Shown: positions 17,295 to 25,895 of the stretch, in pieces
Numbering within the stretch: position 1 is the stretch's first letter
Layout: every line of letters begins with the position of its first letter
DNA from: CAZDOD01 sp964506935
GTDB lineage: Bacteria > Desulfobacterota > Zymogenia > Zymogenales > Zymogenaceae
Assembly: GCA_964506935.1 (NCBI GenBank)
Contig: CAZDOD010000002.1
Coordinates: forward strand, 1-44,198
Length of the DNA: 44,198 nucleotides
Direction of reading: 5' to 3'
The notes under the pieces: model-generated
What the model was told of the DNA's origin: nothing
The model's input: only the letters and a program-made list of their open reading frames with translations
Database searches by the model: none
Translations under genes and position numbers: made by a program

Positions 17295-18362
17295 ATGAAT
17301 ATTTCCATAGCGGTAATCATCCCCGACGAAAGGATGAGGTCTGCCATAGAGACCATAATCAGGGCTGATGTTTCACTAAATTTTTTGGGAGTCTACTCCA
17401 ACGCCGTAGATGCGATCCATAAGCTCGAAAAGGTGGAGAATGTGGTGGTTGTATTTGGCCTTGGTGGTGACGGTCAGACCTCGCTGAAAAATCTCAAGAT
17501 GATACAGGTCTACGGACCATTTCCCGTCCTGGGGATTGGGGGTATCGAGGATGCAGCCCCGGCCCTCTTTGACGCCTTTCGTCTCGGGATGCTCGATTTC
17601 ATCCCAATTACATCCGGGGAAATCGAAAACCCGACGGATAACCTCTTCAGGCGACTTACCGAATCGATAAACGCCCTTGCCCTTGCCGATATGGGGAGGA
17701 TAAGCTTTGCGAGGCTTTCCCCAATCGGGGATAAAAAGGGTGAAGTGACACCGACCAAACCCTCTTATTTTGTTGTATTGGGGGTACCCCGTGGCGGATT
17801 GGCATCGGCGGTTAAGCTTATGGCAGAGGTATCGAAAAGGGACGACACCGCCATATTCGCATCCCTTCCGATTCCCGATGGTTCGATTGGATACTTCATT
17901 GAGAATCTCGAAAAATTTTCGTCCTGGCCGATAAAAAAGATACGGGATGGCGAAGAGATCATGGGTGGGATATGCTATGCATCGTCGATCACGGACTACG
18001 TCGGAGTCGAAGGGGATAAGGACCTGGGATACAGGTTTGTATCTCTCCCCAGGGATCTGGGCCCGATCGACAAGATGATGGACGGGGTATCGGGTGTATT
18101 CGGAAGATCAGTAATCGGGGTGTTACTTGAGGGGATTGGAAACGATGGAGTCAGGGGGCTTGGTGCCATAAAGTCCCGTTTCGGGACGACGGTTACCCTA
18201 AAAGAAGGGGGAGGCGTCTTGACCCGTGCACCCGAAGGTGCGATTAGGGAGGGGGCCGCCCATCTCACGTTGGATATAGAAGATATGCCCCATGTTTTAA
18301 GCTCGCTCATATCTGAAATATACGATATAATAAACCTTAACATGCTCATGGATAAAAATTAG
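17295..18362 (+). CDS. degenerate CheB-like protein (pseudo-receiver plus pseudo-methylesterase)
   Basis: The 355 aa follow the order of CheB, a receiver domain (1-125) and a methylesterase domain (155-345), but key residues are changed. The CheB GASTGG nucleophile loop reads GVPRGG (163-168), so the Ser is Pro165. The catalytic His region reads SLPIPDG, with Pro192 at the His position. The third residue is kept in GIGNDG (Asp284), and the APEGAIREG segment matches CheB MPREAI. In the receiver, the acidic pair reads PD (10-11), the phospho-Asp site reads FGLGGDG, and the conserved Lys of the fifth loop is Ile. I expect a binding or scaffold protein, not an esterase. It is followed 23 nt later by the HPt-like gene. 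Confidence 0.85.
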   Translation: MNISIAVIIPDERMRSAIETIIRADVSLNFLGVYSNAVDAIHKLEKVENVVVVFGLGGDGQTSLKNLKMIQVYGPFPVLGIGGIEDAAPALFDAFRLGMLDFIPITSGEIENPTDNLFRRLTESINALALADMGRISFARLSPIGDKKGEVTPTKPSYFVVLGVPRGGLASAVKLMAEVSKRDDTAIFASLPIPDGSIGYFIENLEKFSSWPIKKIRDGEEIMGGICYASSITDYVGVEGDKDLGYRFVSLPRDLGPIDKMMDGVSGVFGRSVIGVLLEGIGNDGVRGLGAIKSRFGTTVTLKEGGGVLTRAPEGAIREGAAHLTLDIEDMPHVLSSLISEIYDIINLNMLMDKN

Positions 18363-18385
18363 AATAATATCTGGAGCAATATAAG

Positions 18386-19636
18386 ATGCCTATATTAAAT
18401 GAACTAGAGCTTCTCTCGAAAAATATGTCCCCGAGGTTTCTGAGCAACATAAAGATCGCTCTGAGAGATGCCTTGGAGGAAAGGTCTCACAGGAGCGTGA
18501 AGGAGCTTAAGTCCGTGCTCTCCGATTTTATCGATGCGGTGAGGATTCTGGGCCTCGAGGAACTGGAGGTCCACCTCGACGACATCTCCCAGATTCTCGA
18601 TAGACCCGGAGATATCGGAGAGATTCTGGGGGAGTTCGAGGGGGAATTTGATAAGCTCGCCGAAATACTCCCACAGGCACCACCCGAAATAGTGGAGCCC
18701 GAATCTGATTTCGATCTTTCGGTTGATGAAGCTTTCGACCAGGAGATCCCCGATGAAGAAATAGACCAATCGGTGATCGATAGGTTTATCATGATACCGG
18801 GAGTCGGGGAGGAGAGGGCACGCGCCCTCTATCGTGGAGGTTTCAGAACACTCGGGGATCTGGCCGAGGCAAGTGTGCCCCAGATCTTCAGGGCCGAAGG
18901 GATAAGCCTTAAGCTCGCAAAGGATATCGCCGATTATTTGAATCCCGAACGCTTCATTGATGTGAAGATAATACCAATAAGTCGAAAGCTCATGCAGGCT
19001 GAGTCGGAGTTGTCGTTTGTCGGGAAACCTGCTCCTGCATCGGTGCCGGATGATGTGACGGTCGAAGAAGTAGCCTCTAACGATGACCCTGACCTTTTGG
19101 AGCTCTTTATCGATCGCCTGAAGAGTTACATTGATGATGCATCGAAGATAGTCGAAGGTCTTTCCTCCGAGACCCCCAAGTACGATGAATTGGGCGACCT
19201 CTATAGTGATTCCACGTCTCTGATCTCTGCAACCCGATACATGGGCTTTAAGACGATAGAGTCGGAGCTGTCACAAATCAGCGATAAGGCCCTCAAAATA
19301 ATTGATAAAAAAGAGGCTCTCTCCGATGAGACGGTCTCTTCCTTCCTCTCGACAATAGAAAAGTTGAAAGGTGGTTATGAGGGCCTAAGTGACGGGTTGT
19401 CGAAGCTCTCCCGAAAAAAAGGGGTTTCGTCCGAAGATATGGAGTATAATATCCTCACCCTGGCCCAATACTGGATGGATCTTAACAAGCTCTACAAAGA
19501 GACCGATGAGGTCATAAGGATTGTGGCCAAAAAAGGGGATATCACCGACGAAGATAGAGATAAACTGAAGGCCAAGACATCGAGGCTGGACGAAATGGCG
19601 GGCTTTATTTCATCATTACTGGAAGATTTGGATTAG
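18386..19636 (+). CDS. helical protein with HPt-like, helix-hairpin-helix and HPt-like domains
   Basis: A 416-aa soluble, acidic, mostly helical protein. Residues 10-95 resemble a histidine phosphotransfer (HPt) domain of CheA type (DAVRILGLEELEVHLDDISQ), but with no His at the active position. An acidic linker (97-130) leads to a helix-hairpin-helix domain (131-187; FIMIPGVGEERARALYRGGF). Residues 232-345 form a second HPt-like unit (SLISATRYMGFKTIESELSQ) in which Thr277 stands where the phospho-His would be. The remaining 70 residues are coiled-coil-like. The domain calls are by eye. It may bridge the pseudo-CheB and the ParA ATPase; the HhH domain may bind DNA or protein. Confidence 0.82.
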   Translation: MPILNELELLSKNMSPRFLSNIKIALRDALEERSHRSVKELKSVLSDFIDAVRILGLEELEVHLDDISQILDRPGDIGEILGEFEGEFDKLAEILPQAPPEIVEPESDFDLSVDEAFDQEIPDEEIDQSVIDRFIMIPGVGEERARALYRGGFRTLGDLAEASVPQIFRAEGISLKLAKDIADYLNPERFIDVKIIPISRKLMQAESELSFVGKPAPASVPDDVTVEEVASNDDPDLLELFIDRLKSYIDDASKIVEGLSSETPKYDELGDLYSDSTSLISATRYMGFKTIESELSQISDKALKIIDKKEALSDETVSSFLSTIEKLKGGYEGLSDGLSKLSRKKGVSSEDMEYNILTLAQYWMDLNKLYKETDEVIRIVAKKGDITDEDRDKLKAKTSRLDEMAGFISSLLEDLD

Positions 19637-19753
19637 AGTGCGGAGGTTTTTGGAGTGGTAATGGGAGGGGAGGGGGGATTCAGGGTCGCCGCTATTTTTC
19701 TGTTACGAATGATACCTAATTACCAAATATACTCTTTGAAGGAATAATAACCG

Positions 19754-20515
19754 ATGGCCAAGACGATCGCAGTGGTAAGCCAGAAGGGTGGTGTAGGGAA
19801 GACAACGACAGCGGTGAACCTCACAGCCAGCATTGCAGCCCTTGAGGCCAGGGCCCTCCTTGTTGGGATAGACCCTCAATGCGGGGTGGGGGCCTCCTTT
19901 GGTATAGGTAAAAGGGATTTGACGACGGGTATCTACGATATCCTTTTTCTCGAAAGACCTATATTGGAAGCCATAGTAAATACCGAGATAAAATTTCTGG
20001 ATGTTATCGCATCCAATGTGTATACATTAGATGAAGAAGAGAATCTTGAAGATGTTTTAAAGAAGGATAAATTCAAGCTCAAGAATAAGCTCGCCGAGCT
20101 TGATAAATATTATGATTACATCGTCCTCGATTGCCCCCCATCCCTCGGCCCGCTCACTGTCTCAAGCATGATAGCCGCAGACTCGATACTTGTCCCGGTT
20201 CAAGGCGAATATTACTCAAAGGAAAGTCTCGGGAGGCTTCTCAAGACCGCCCTCGAGATAGCCAATAAATACAACCCATCCCTCCATATAGAGGGCGTCC
20301 TCCTCACGATGGTGGATTTCAGGACGAATCTGGGAAGGAAGATAGCCGAAGATATAAAGGACACCATGGGAGACAAGGTATTTTCAACTATTATCCCGAG
20401 GACTGTCAGGCTCGCCGAGGCGCCGATGATAAAGAAACCCGCAATCCTCACAAATATCAGCTCGAGGGGTGCCCAGGCCTACCTCTCCCTCGCACTCGAA
20501 CTCATGTCAAAATAA
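19754..20515 (+). CDS. ParA/Soj-family ATPase
   Basis: A 253-aa ParA-type P-loop ATPase. The deviant Walker A is KGGVGKTT (11-18) with the signature Lys11. IDPQCGVG is the A' region, Walker B is YIVLDCPPSLG, and the C-terminal part (TIIPRTVRLAEAP) is typical of Soj/ParA. These ATPases dimerise on nucleoid DNA and position plasmids, chromosome origins or protein clusters such as chemotaxis arrays. No parB lies beside it, so it is probably not the chromosomal soj. Placed 117 nt after the HPt-HhH gene, it may position a complex containing the two upstream products. Confidence 0.93.
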   Translation: MAKTIAVVSQKGGVGKTTTAVNLTASIAALEARALLVGIDPQCGVGASFGIGKRDLTTGIYDILFLERPILEAIVNTEIKFLDVIASNVYTLDEEENLEDVLKKDKFKLKNKLAELDKYYDYIVLDCPPSLGPLTVSSMIAADSILVPVQGEYYSKESLGRLLKTALEIANKYNPSLHIEGVLLTMVDFRTNLGRKIAEDIKDTMGDKVFSTIIPRTVRLAEAPMIKKPAILTNISSRGAQAYLSLALELMSK

Positions 20516-20569
20516 TACCTGTCGAAAGTGTGATCTGCGGGGGCAATCTGATATACATCCCAAGACAAT

Positions 20570-20606
20570 AAAAAAAGGGAGGTGAAAGTTCACCCCCCCC
20601 TTTTTT
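20570..20606. terminator. bidirectional terminator between convergent genes
   Basis: An A run and GGG-A-GGTGA pair with TCACC, a C run and six T, around a short loop with a small bulge. The A/T flanks provide a U tract on both strands, which suits ends of the parA transcript (plus) and the acyl-CoA dehydrogenase transcript (minus). Confidence 0.8.
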
Positions 20607-20625
20607 ATTCTGCTTCTATTTACTA

Positions 20626-22491
20626 TCAGGATGCGAAGGACTCGGTTGCAATCTCCATGATCGAGAGGTCTTCGGTCTTAATCGCTTTGGCTATCGCATA
20701 GACCTCAGGAAGGACGTTGTTGATATAATACTTTGCGGCGGCAACCTTTCCGGAGTAGAAGGCCGCATCAGGGCTGTCCTTTATTAATTCCGCCCACTTG
20801 ACCCAGTCTGTTGGTTCGGCGCCCTTTTCTTTCGCCAGTGCGTCGACCTTATTCTGGGCGATTGAGGCCTGCCATATGAGCATCCACGAAGACATCACGA
20901 TTGCCATGAGGTTCAAGAATGGGTATGCATTTCCGACCGGGACGAGGAACTTCCCTTCCATCCCGCACTTCGCAAAAAATCCACCTATATCGGCAAGGGC
21001 ATCCACACCTTCTTTGAATTTCGCGATGAGGTCTTTTAGCTTTTCGTTGCCGCTCTCTTTGGCAATGAAATTATTCATCTCGGTGATGAAATTCATGAAG
21101 TTCTTCCCCTTCTTTTGACCCAATTTCCTCCCGACGAGGTCGAGGGCCTGGATCCCGTTGGTGCCCTCGTAGATTGCGGCTATCTTGATGTCACGGAGTA
21201 TCTGCTCCACAGGGTATTCGGATGTGTAGCCGTAACCACCGTGGACCATGATTGCCTGATCCGCCACCTTAAATCCCACATCCGAGCCGTATGCCTTGAT
21301 AATCGGCGTTAAGAGTTCCAATAATCCGTGCCATTTCTCCTGTTCTTCGGGGTCTTTTGATGCCACTGCAAGGTCTTCGCACATTGCGGTGTAATAGGCC
21401 ATAGCCCTGAGCCCCTCGACGTGGGATTTCATCCAAAGGAGCATCCTCCTGACATCGGGGTGGTTTATAATCGGGACCCTCGGCGCATCGGGATTCCTGA
21501 AGTTGGCGAGATCGGCCCCCTGGAGTCTCTCCTTTGCGTATTTTACGGAGTAGAGGTAGGCCCTCGACGCCGCCGCGAGGCCCTGGATTCCAACGGCGAT
21601 TCTCGCCTCGTTCATCAAAAGGAACATGACCTTCATCCCCTGATTCTCTTCGCCGAGTAGCTCGGCGTAGCACTTGCCGTTGTCCCCGAAGTTCATAACG
21701 CATGTCGCTGAGCCCTTGATCCCCATCTTTTTCTCGATGCTTCCAATACTCCAATCGTTCCTCTCGCCGAGGCTCCCGTCATCGTTGACGAGGTACTTCG
21801 GCACGATGAAGATCGATATCCCCTTGGTTCCCGCGGGTGCACCTTCAATCCTCGCCAGTACGGGATGGACGATGTTCGGTACAAGGTCCTGATCGCCGCC
21901 CGTGATAAACATCTTGGTTCCGGTGATAGAGTAGGAGCCGTCGGGATTCTTCTTGGCGGTTGTTTTTAACGCCCCAACGTCACTGCCCGCCCCGGGCTCT
22001 GTCAGGACCATGCTACCGCCCCATTCGCCCGTGAACATCTTCTCCATATACTTCTTTTTCTGCTCTTGGGTGCCGTATGAATATATAAGATGTGCGGCAC
22101 CCTCGGTCAAGCCCGGATAGGACAAAAACGAGAAGTTGCAGTTGAAATATTCCCTCGTTGCAGAGCCGAGGACTACCGGCATCCCCTGTCCACCTACCTC
22201 GGGGGAATGGATCATGGATAACCAACCACCGTCGCAGTATTTGCGATAGGCGTTGTGGAAGCACTTGGGTACGTATACATTTCCGTCTTCCAATCTGCAT
22301 CCTTCTTTTTCGCTTTCCTCGATGGTGGGTTCAAGGACCTCTACGCCGAACTTCCTTGACTCTTCCAGAACCATATCGAACAGATCTCTTGAAAATTCGC
22401 TATACCTCTCAAGCTTTGTGAGCTTCTCCATTTCCAGATGTTCGAACAGCACAAATTTCTGGTCTCTCTCGTCCACTAAAAAATTGCTCAT
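20626..22491 (-). CDS. acyl-CoA dehydrogenase, long form with C-terminal extension
   Basis: FAD-dependent alpha,beta-dehydrogenation of acyl-CoA thioesters, the first step of beta-oxidation. The 621 aa exceed the usual 380, with an extra helical domain after the core, as in the FadE/AcdA-like group of about 600 aa. Family motifs are MVLTEPGAGSDVGALKT, VMFLLMNEARIAVGIQGLA and MVHGGYGYTSEYPVEQILRD. The catalytic Glu is in YEGTNGIQ. A Shine-Dalgarno (AGAGGAG) lies 7 nt upstream of the ATG. It is monocistronic between the bidirectional terminator and a 161-nt gap, and the substrate chain length is not readable. Confidence 0.94.
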   Translation of the reverse strand: MSNFLVDERDQKFVLFEHLEMEKLTKLERYSEFSRDLFDMVLEESRKFGVEVLEPTIEESEKEGCRLEDGNVYVPKCFHNAYRKYCDGGWLSMIHSPEVGGQGMPVVLGSATREYFNCNFSFLSYPGLTEGAAHLIYSYGTQEQKKKYMEKMFTGEWGGSMVLTEPGAGSDVGALKTTAKKNPDGSYSITGTKMFITGGDQDLVPNIVHPVLARIEGAPAGTKGISIFIVPKYLVNDDGSLGERNDWSIGSIEKKMGIKGSATCVMNFGDNGKCYAELLGEENQGMKVMFLLMNEARIAVGIQGLAAASRAYLYSVKYAKERLQGADLANFRNPDAPRVPIINHPDVRRMLLWMKSHVEGLRAMAYYTAMCEDLAVASKDPEEQEKWHGLLELLTPIIKAYGSDVGFKVADQAIMVHGGYGYTSEYPVEQILRDIKIAAIYEGTNGIQALDLVGRKLGQKKGKNFMNFITEMNNFIAKESGNEKLKDLIAKFKEGVDALADIGGFFAKCGMEGKFLVPVGNAYPFLNLMAIVMSSWMLIWQASIAQNKVDALAKEKGAEPTDWVKWAELIKDSPDAAFYSGKVAAAKYYINNVLPEVYAIAKAIKTEDLSIMEIATESFAS

Positions 22492-22541
22492 CTCAAGTCT
22501 CCTCTTAGGATTTTATATTTCGTCTCTTAATTTCTATAAAA

Positions 22542-22570
22542 TAGATATATCATTTTATACTCGTTGTCAA
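22542..22570 (-). promoter_or_regulatory. candidate promoter of acyl-CoA dehydrogenase
   Basis: On the minus strand a perfect TTGACA (22570-22565) is followed after 17 nt by TATCTA (22547-22542), about 50 nt before the ATG. The -10 is poor, but the -35 and the AT-rich setting are good. Confidence 0.35.
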
Positions 22571-22652
22571 TTTTTAAAACAAAAAAAAGGATCGATGTAA
22601 CGCATTTTTTCAAAAGTCCACTTTCCAAAAAATCCGTATTTTAACAAAGAAA

Positions 22653-23231
22653 TCACAGCTTCATCTCCATGAAGCAGAGGGTCAGGTTCATGTCCCAGAG
22701 GAGATCGGTCTTCCGGCCGGTCTCTAAAAAACCGGCGCGGATGTAGAACTCCCTTGCCCGTTTGAGTTCGTCAACGGTAACAAGGACTATCTTCCTGTAC
22801 CCTTTTTTTCTGGCAAAATCGACCGCCATTTCTATAAGCTTGTTTCCAATGCCTATCCTCCTGTATCCCTTTTTCACCGTAAGCCACCTTATTAAAGACC
22901 TCCCATCGCTTTGGCTTATCATATAGAGGAGGCCGACAAGAACGTCTTCAAATTCCGCCAGGACAAATAGATCCTGTTTCGGGTCCCATGTAATCAGCAT
23001 CTCCTTTAGAGTCCGAACGGCGTCCTTCAAAAACGAGATGTGCCATCCCATCTCTCCTATGTAGACCTCGCGCATTAGATCAATGACTCTGTTTGAATCT
23101 CCCCCCCCAAACGGCCTCAATATTATTTCTTTGCCTTTCTTGGGAGTCTTATATATCAAGCCCCTCTTGCCCAAAAAATCCTCCCAAAAAAATAAGTCCG
23201 CTAAATGATAAGTCTTTACTTTCAAGGCCAT
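22653..23231 (-). CDS. GNAT-family N-acetyltransferase
   Basis: A 192-aa acetyltransferase. The catalytic core starts near residue 35 (EIILRPFGGGDSN). The acetyl-CoA loop is RRIGIG (124-129), followed by NKLIEMAVDFARKKGYRKIV and the C-terminal ELKRAREFYIRAGF. The layout resembles the GNAT half of MarR-GNAT fusions; here the first 34 residues are not a recognisable MarR domain. The start is uncertain: no Shine-Dalgarno precedes the ATG at 23231, and a TATAAT lies only 3 nt before it, so translation may begin further in or be leaderless. Divergent from the hydrolase gene at 23252. Confidence 0.85.
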   Translation of the reverse strand: MALKVKTYHLADLFFWEDFLGKRGLIYKTPKKGKEIILRPFGGGDSNRVIDLMREVYIGEMGWHISFLKDAVRTLKEMLITWDPKQDLFVLAEFEDVLVGLLYMISQSDGRSLIRWLTVKKGYRRIGIGNKLIEMAVDFARKKGYRKIVLVTVDELKRAREFYIRAGFLETGRKTDLLWDMNLTLCFMEMKL

Positions 23232-23251
23232 CTATTATATCATAGACAATC

Positions 23252-24016
23252 ATGCCCGTTGCACATATCATTTTGACCTCTATGCCGATAGTGATCGGCA
23301 GAAAGAATTCCCGCCTCCCATGTATCTGCATGCTGGTTGAGAATGGCAACTCCCTTATGCTTTTCGACACCGGCGGATTCTGGGGCAAGGAGCTATTAAA
23401 CTCGCTCGATAAACTCGGTTTTTCCCCGGACGACATAACACACGTCTTCAATACCCACTTTCACGGAGATCATGCCGGGGGGAACGCTCTCTTTCCCAAG
23501 GCCGTCAAGATCGCAAGCGAAAGGGAGTATATTTTTTCGCGCGAGTGGCTCTGCAATTTTTCCAATGCAAAAAATCGTGAGGAGTACATGAAGGAGTACT
23601 TTCCTTACCTCGGTATTGAAATAATCAGGGACAGGGCGAGGCTTTTATCCGAACATCTCGAGCATATCCCCGACTACTGGTGGAACGGCAAGATGGAGGG
23701 ATATAGCTGGATCGAGAACGGGGCCGAAATACCTTCGGGCGTCTCACCTCTCGAGACCCCCGGCCACACCCCCCACCACACCTCATACGTAGTTTCGGGT
23801 GAAAAGGCAAAAATAATCTTTTCAGGAGACGCCTTGAGCCAGAGATCGGTGGCCTCAGGGACCGAAGTGATCGACGAGCCTCATATCGATCTCTCGGCAC
23901 ACAAAAAGAGCAAAGACATGATACTTTCTGTCGACGGCCTTATAGTTCCTGGCCACGATCGCCCGTTCGCAACGGGGGATGTCGGTGTTAGGGTGGGGAA
24001 GAAGATCGAATTCTGA
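23252..24016 (+). CDS. metallo-beta-lactamase fold hydrolase
   Basis: A 254-aa binuclear-metal hydrolase. The metal motif is THFHGDHAGG (H69, H71, D73, H74), with H172 in TPGHTPHH, D193 in FSGDAL and H235 in PGHDRP. The set matches the N-acylhomoserine lactonase/glyoxalase II-like branch, which hydrolyses esters, lactones or thioesters. No signal peptide is seen. The start codon lacks a Shine-Dalgarno and the gap to the divergent GNAT gene is only 20 nt; an in-frame ATG ten codons further on is an alternative. The substrate is unknown. Confidence 0.9.
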   Translation: MPVAHIILTSMPIVIGRKNSRLPCICMLVENGNSLMLFDTGGFWGKELLNSLDKLGFSPDDITHVFNTHFHGDHAGGNALFPKAVKIASEREYIFSREWLCNFSNAKNREEYMKEYFPYLGIEIIRDRARLLSEHLEHIPDYWWNGKMEGYSWIENGAEIPSGVSPLETPGHTPHHTSYVVSGEKAKIIFSGDALSQRSVASGTEVIDEPHIDLSAHKKSKDMILSVDGLIVPGHDRPFATGDVGVRVGKKIEF

Positions 24017-24058
24017 TCCTGACGGCGAGGTCGCTTTTCTATCAGTCCTCTATTTTAT

Positions 24059-24119
24059 TACTTGAGAAAATACATCTGAGACAAAGGATAGATTCAATAA
24101 TATAAATATTCCTCAAGTA
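24059..24119. repeat. 8-bp inverted repeat between convergent genes
   Basis: TACTTGAG (24059-24066) and CTCAAGTA (24112-24119) with a 45-nt AT-rich loop, followed by TCTTTT on the plus strand. It may be a weak terminator of the hydrolase transcript. Confidence 0.3.
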
Positions 24120-24171
24120 TCTTTTAGGATCGTATCCCGCCTGAAGGCAGGAAAAATCCCCTAGGGCGCGA

Positions 24172-25629
24172 CTAATCCTTAAACAATCCCCTGAACCTTG
24201 CATACTTCGCCATTGCCGAGAGGGCGACCGATGCGCGCTCCGGGGTCGGATATATCGGTATATTGACCTCCATCATCTTGGCGACGATCGGGTCCTCTTT
24301 CCCCGAAAATGAAGCCGCGACTATCGGGATGTCGTAATTTCGGTTCAAATCCGAAAACTCATCGATAATCGCCTTTAGGTATTCGTCATATTGGTCTAGC
24401 CTGTCGCTGTCATTTAGGCCGAGCTTCTTAAACTTCTTCATCATGTGGGCGGCACCGAAGACCCCGTAGAAGAGGACGGCGTCAATCTCGCCGCTTTCTA
24501 TGACCTTTTTGGTTATATCGATATAAAGCTTTCGGGCATCGAAATCCATGGTCAGGTCGACCGGGTTTCCGACCTGAGCGGTCGGTATAACCATTTCCCT
24601 CAATTCCTTTTGTAGGTCTTTGCTTAACTCCGGCACCTTAAGCCCCCCTCTGACGGCGGCGTCGGCCATCGAGACGCCCGGCCCTCCGGAGTGGGTTATG
24701 ACCACCACCCTGTTTCCCTTCGGTAGTGGTTGTGTAGAGAATGCGTGTGCAAAATCGAAGAGCTCCTCGACGGTCTTGACCCTGATTATCCCCGTCTGGG
24801 CGAAGACCGCATCGATGATACGATCGGGGCTTGCGACGGCCCCGGTGTGGGACTTTCCCGCCCGCGAGCCAACCTCGGTGCCCCCCACATATAGGGCCAC
24901 CACGGGTTTTTTTGAGGTTACGGTCTTTGCCGCCTTGATGAATTTTTCGCCGTCACCGATACCCTCGATGTATGCGGCAACCGAACGGGTGTTTTCTTCT
25001 TCGGCGAAATAGAACAGGCAATCCGCTATGTCTATGTCGGATTGGTTGCCGACGCTTATCGCAGAAGACAGGTTGATCCCGAGTTTCGGAAAATATGGTA
25101 GGGGCTGTGTAATGTAGCTTCCGCTCTGGGAGACGATCCCGACGCCGCCTGCTTCTCCCTCATATATGAACATCGAGGCGTTAAGCTTTATGTGAGCATT
25201 GATTATCCCGATGCAGTTCGGACCGGTAAACCTTATGCCATATTTCCTTGCAGTCTTGATCAGCTCCGCCTCGAGATTTTTTCCGTCGTCTCCCATCTCC
25301 TTGTAACCGGCGGTAATGACAACGGCGCTTTTTATCCCCTTCTCGCCACATTGTTCTAGTATTTCGGGGACGAGCCTGTTGGACACTACAATGATGGCGA
25401 GGTCGACTTTGCCGGGGATGTCGGTAAGCTTCGGATAGACCTCAAGCCCGAGGGCAACTTTCTCCGTCGGATGTATCGGATAAACGATCCCCTCATAGCC
25501 GCTCGATATTACCGAGGCCATGAGGTTTGTGGCGGGGTTTATAAAATTGTTGGACGCTCCAACGATTGCGATGGATTTCGGATTCAGGATCTTTTTCAGC
25601 GCAACGGCGGTCTCTGTCATCTCTTTCAT
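24172..25629 (-). CDS. ADP-forming acyl-CoA synthetase, alpha subunit
   Basis: CoA-binding and ligase subunit of the NDP-forming acyl-CoA synthetase (acetate-CoA ligase, ADP-forming) superfamily, 485 aa. The CoA-binding Rossmann domain begins at SIAIVGAS (19-26). FTGPNCIGI and VSQSGSYI mark the succinyl-CoA-ligase-like domain. The phosphohistidine is probably H261 in GKSHTGA. The ATP-grasp beta domain (about 220 aa) is absent and no beta gene is adjacent, so the partner must be elsewhere. In anaerobes such enzymes make ATP from acyl-CoA, which fits the many acyl-CoA genes nearby. It has a near-perfect promoter at 25680-25709. Confidence 0.9.
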   Translation of the reverse strand: MKEMTETAVALKKILNPKSIAIVGASNNFINPATNLMASVISSGYEGIVYPIHPTEKVALGLEVYPKLTDIPGKVDLAIIVVSNRLVPEILEQCGEKGIKSAVVITAGYKEMGDDGKNLEAELIKTARKYGIRFTGPNCIGIINAHIKLNASMFIYEGEAGGVGIVSQSGSYITQPLPYFPKLGINLSSAISVGNQSDIDIADCLFYFAEEENTRSVAAYIEGIGDGEKFIKAAKTVTSKKPVVALYVGGTEVGSRAGKSHTGAVASPDRIIDAVFAQTGIIRVKTVEELFDFAHAFSTQPLPKGNRVVVITHSGGPGVSMADAAVRGGLKVPELSKDLQKELREMVIPTAQVGNPVDLTMDFDARKLYIDITKKVIESGEIDAVLFYGVFGAAHMMKKFKKLGLNDSDRLDQYDEYLKAIIDEFSDLNRNYDIPIVAASFSGKEDPIVAKMMEVNIPIYPTPERASVALSAMAKYARFRGLFKD

Positions 25630-25679
25630 TTCGTGCTACTCCAATCAAAATCAGATCAACATGAAAATATCGTTGCTTC

Positions 25680-25709
25680 ATTATATGACGGCGGAGTTTA
25701 TCTTGTCAA
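25680..25709 (-). promoter_or_regulatory. consensus sigma70 promoter for acyl-CoA synthetase
   Basis: Minus-strand TTGACA (25709-25704) and TATAAT (25685-25680), both perfect, with an 18-nt spacer. The start site would be about 25673, which gives a 44-nt leader before the ATG at 25629. Confidence 0.65.
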
Positions 25710-25870
25710 CGATGAGAAGAGGTTTTGTGACGATAGGAATCTTTAATAGAGAAAATTTATAGTTAGATTACCTTATGGGATTTTTATAAATCCAAAGTTG
25801 ACCTTTTGGTTTTCATTTAAAATGATTAGTATTGCGGCAGATTTCTAATAAAACAAATATCCAATTTAAA

Positions 25871-25895
25871 GGCGACTCACATGTCGCCCCTTTTT
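25871..25895. terminator. hairpin terminator downstream of crotonase operon
   Basis: GGCGAC (25871-25876) pairs with GTCGCC (25883-25888) around a 6-nt loop. On the minus strand it is followed by TTTAAATT, and on the plus strand by CC and five T. It is 100 nt past the stop at 25988 and probably ends the minus-strand operon; it can also block plus-strand transcription. Confidence 0.65.

Noticed and set aside
19655..19747. 30-codon frame (GTG start) between the HPt-HhH gene and parA
   Set aside because: GTG start, no convincing ribosome binding site and low-complexity Gly-rich start; it is more likely part of the spacer.
17295..20515. Ordinary chemotaxis operon
   Set aside because: CheA, CheW, CheR and receptors are absent and the catalytic and phosphoacceptor residues are missing.
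19754..20515. Chromosomal soj-parB or plasmid partition locus
   Set aside because: No parB, parS-like repeats, gidA/gidB or replication gene nearby.
24142..24156. CCGCCTGAAGGCAGG hairpin before the acyl-CoA synthetase stop
   Set aside because: Short imperfect stem without a T run on either strand.
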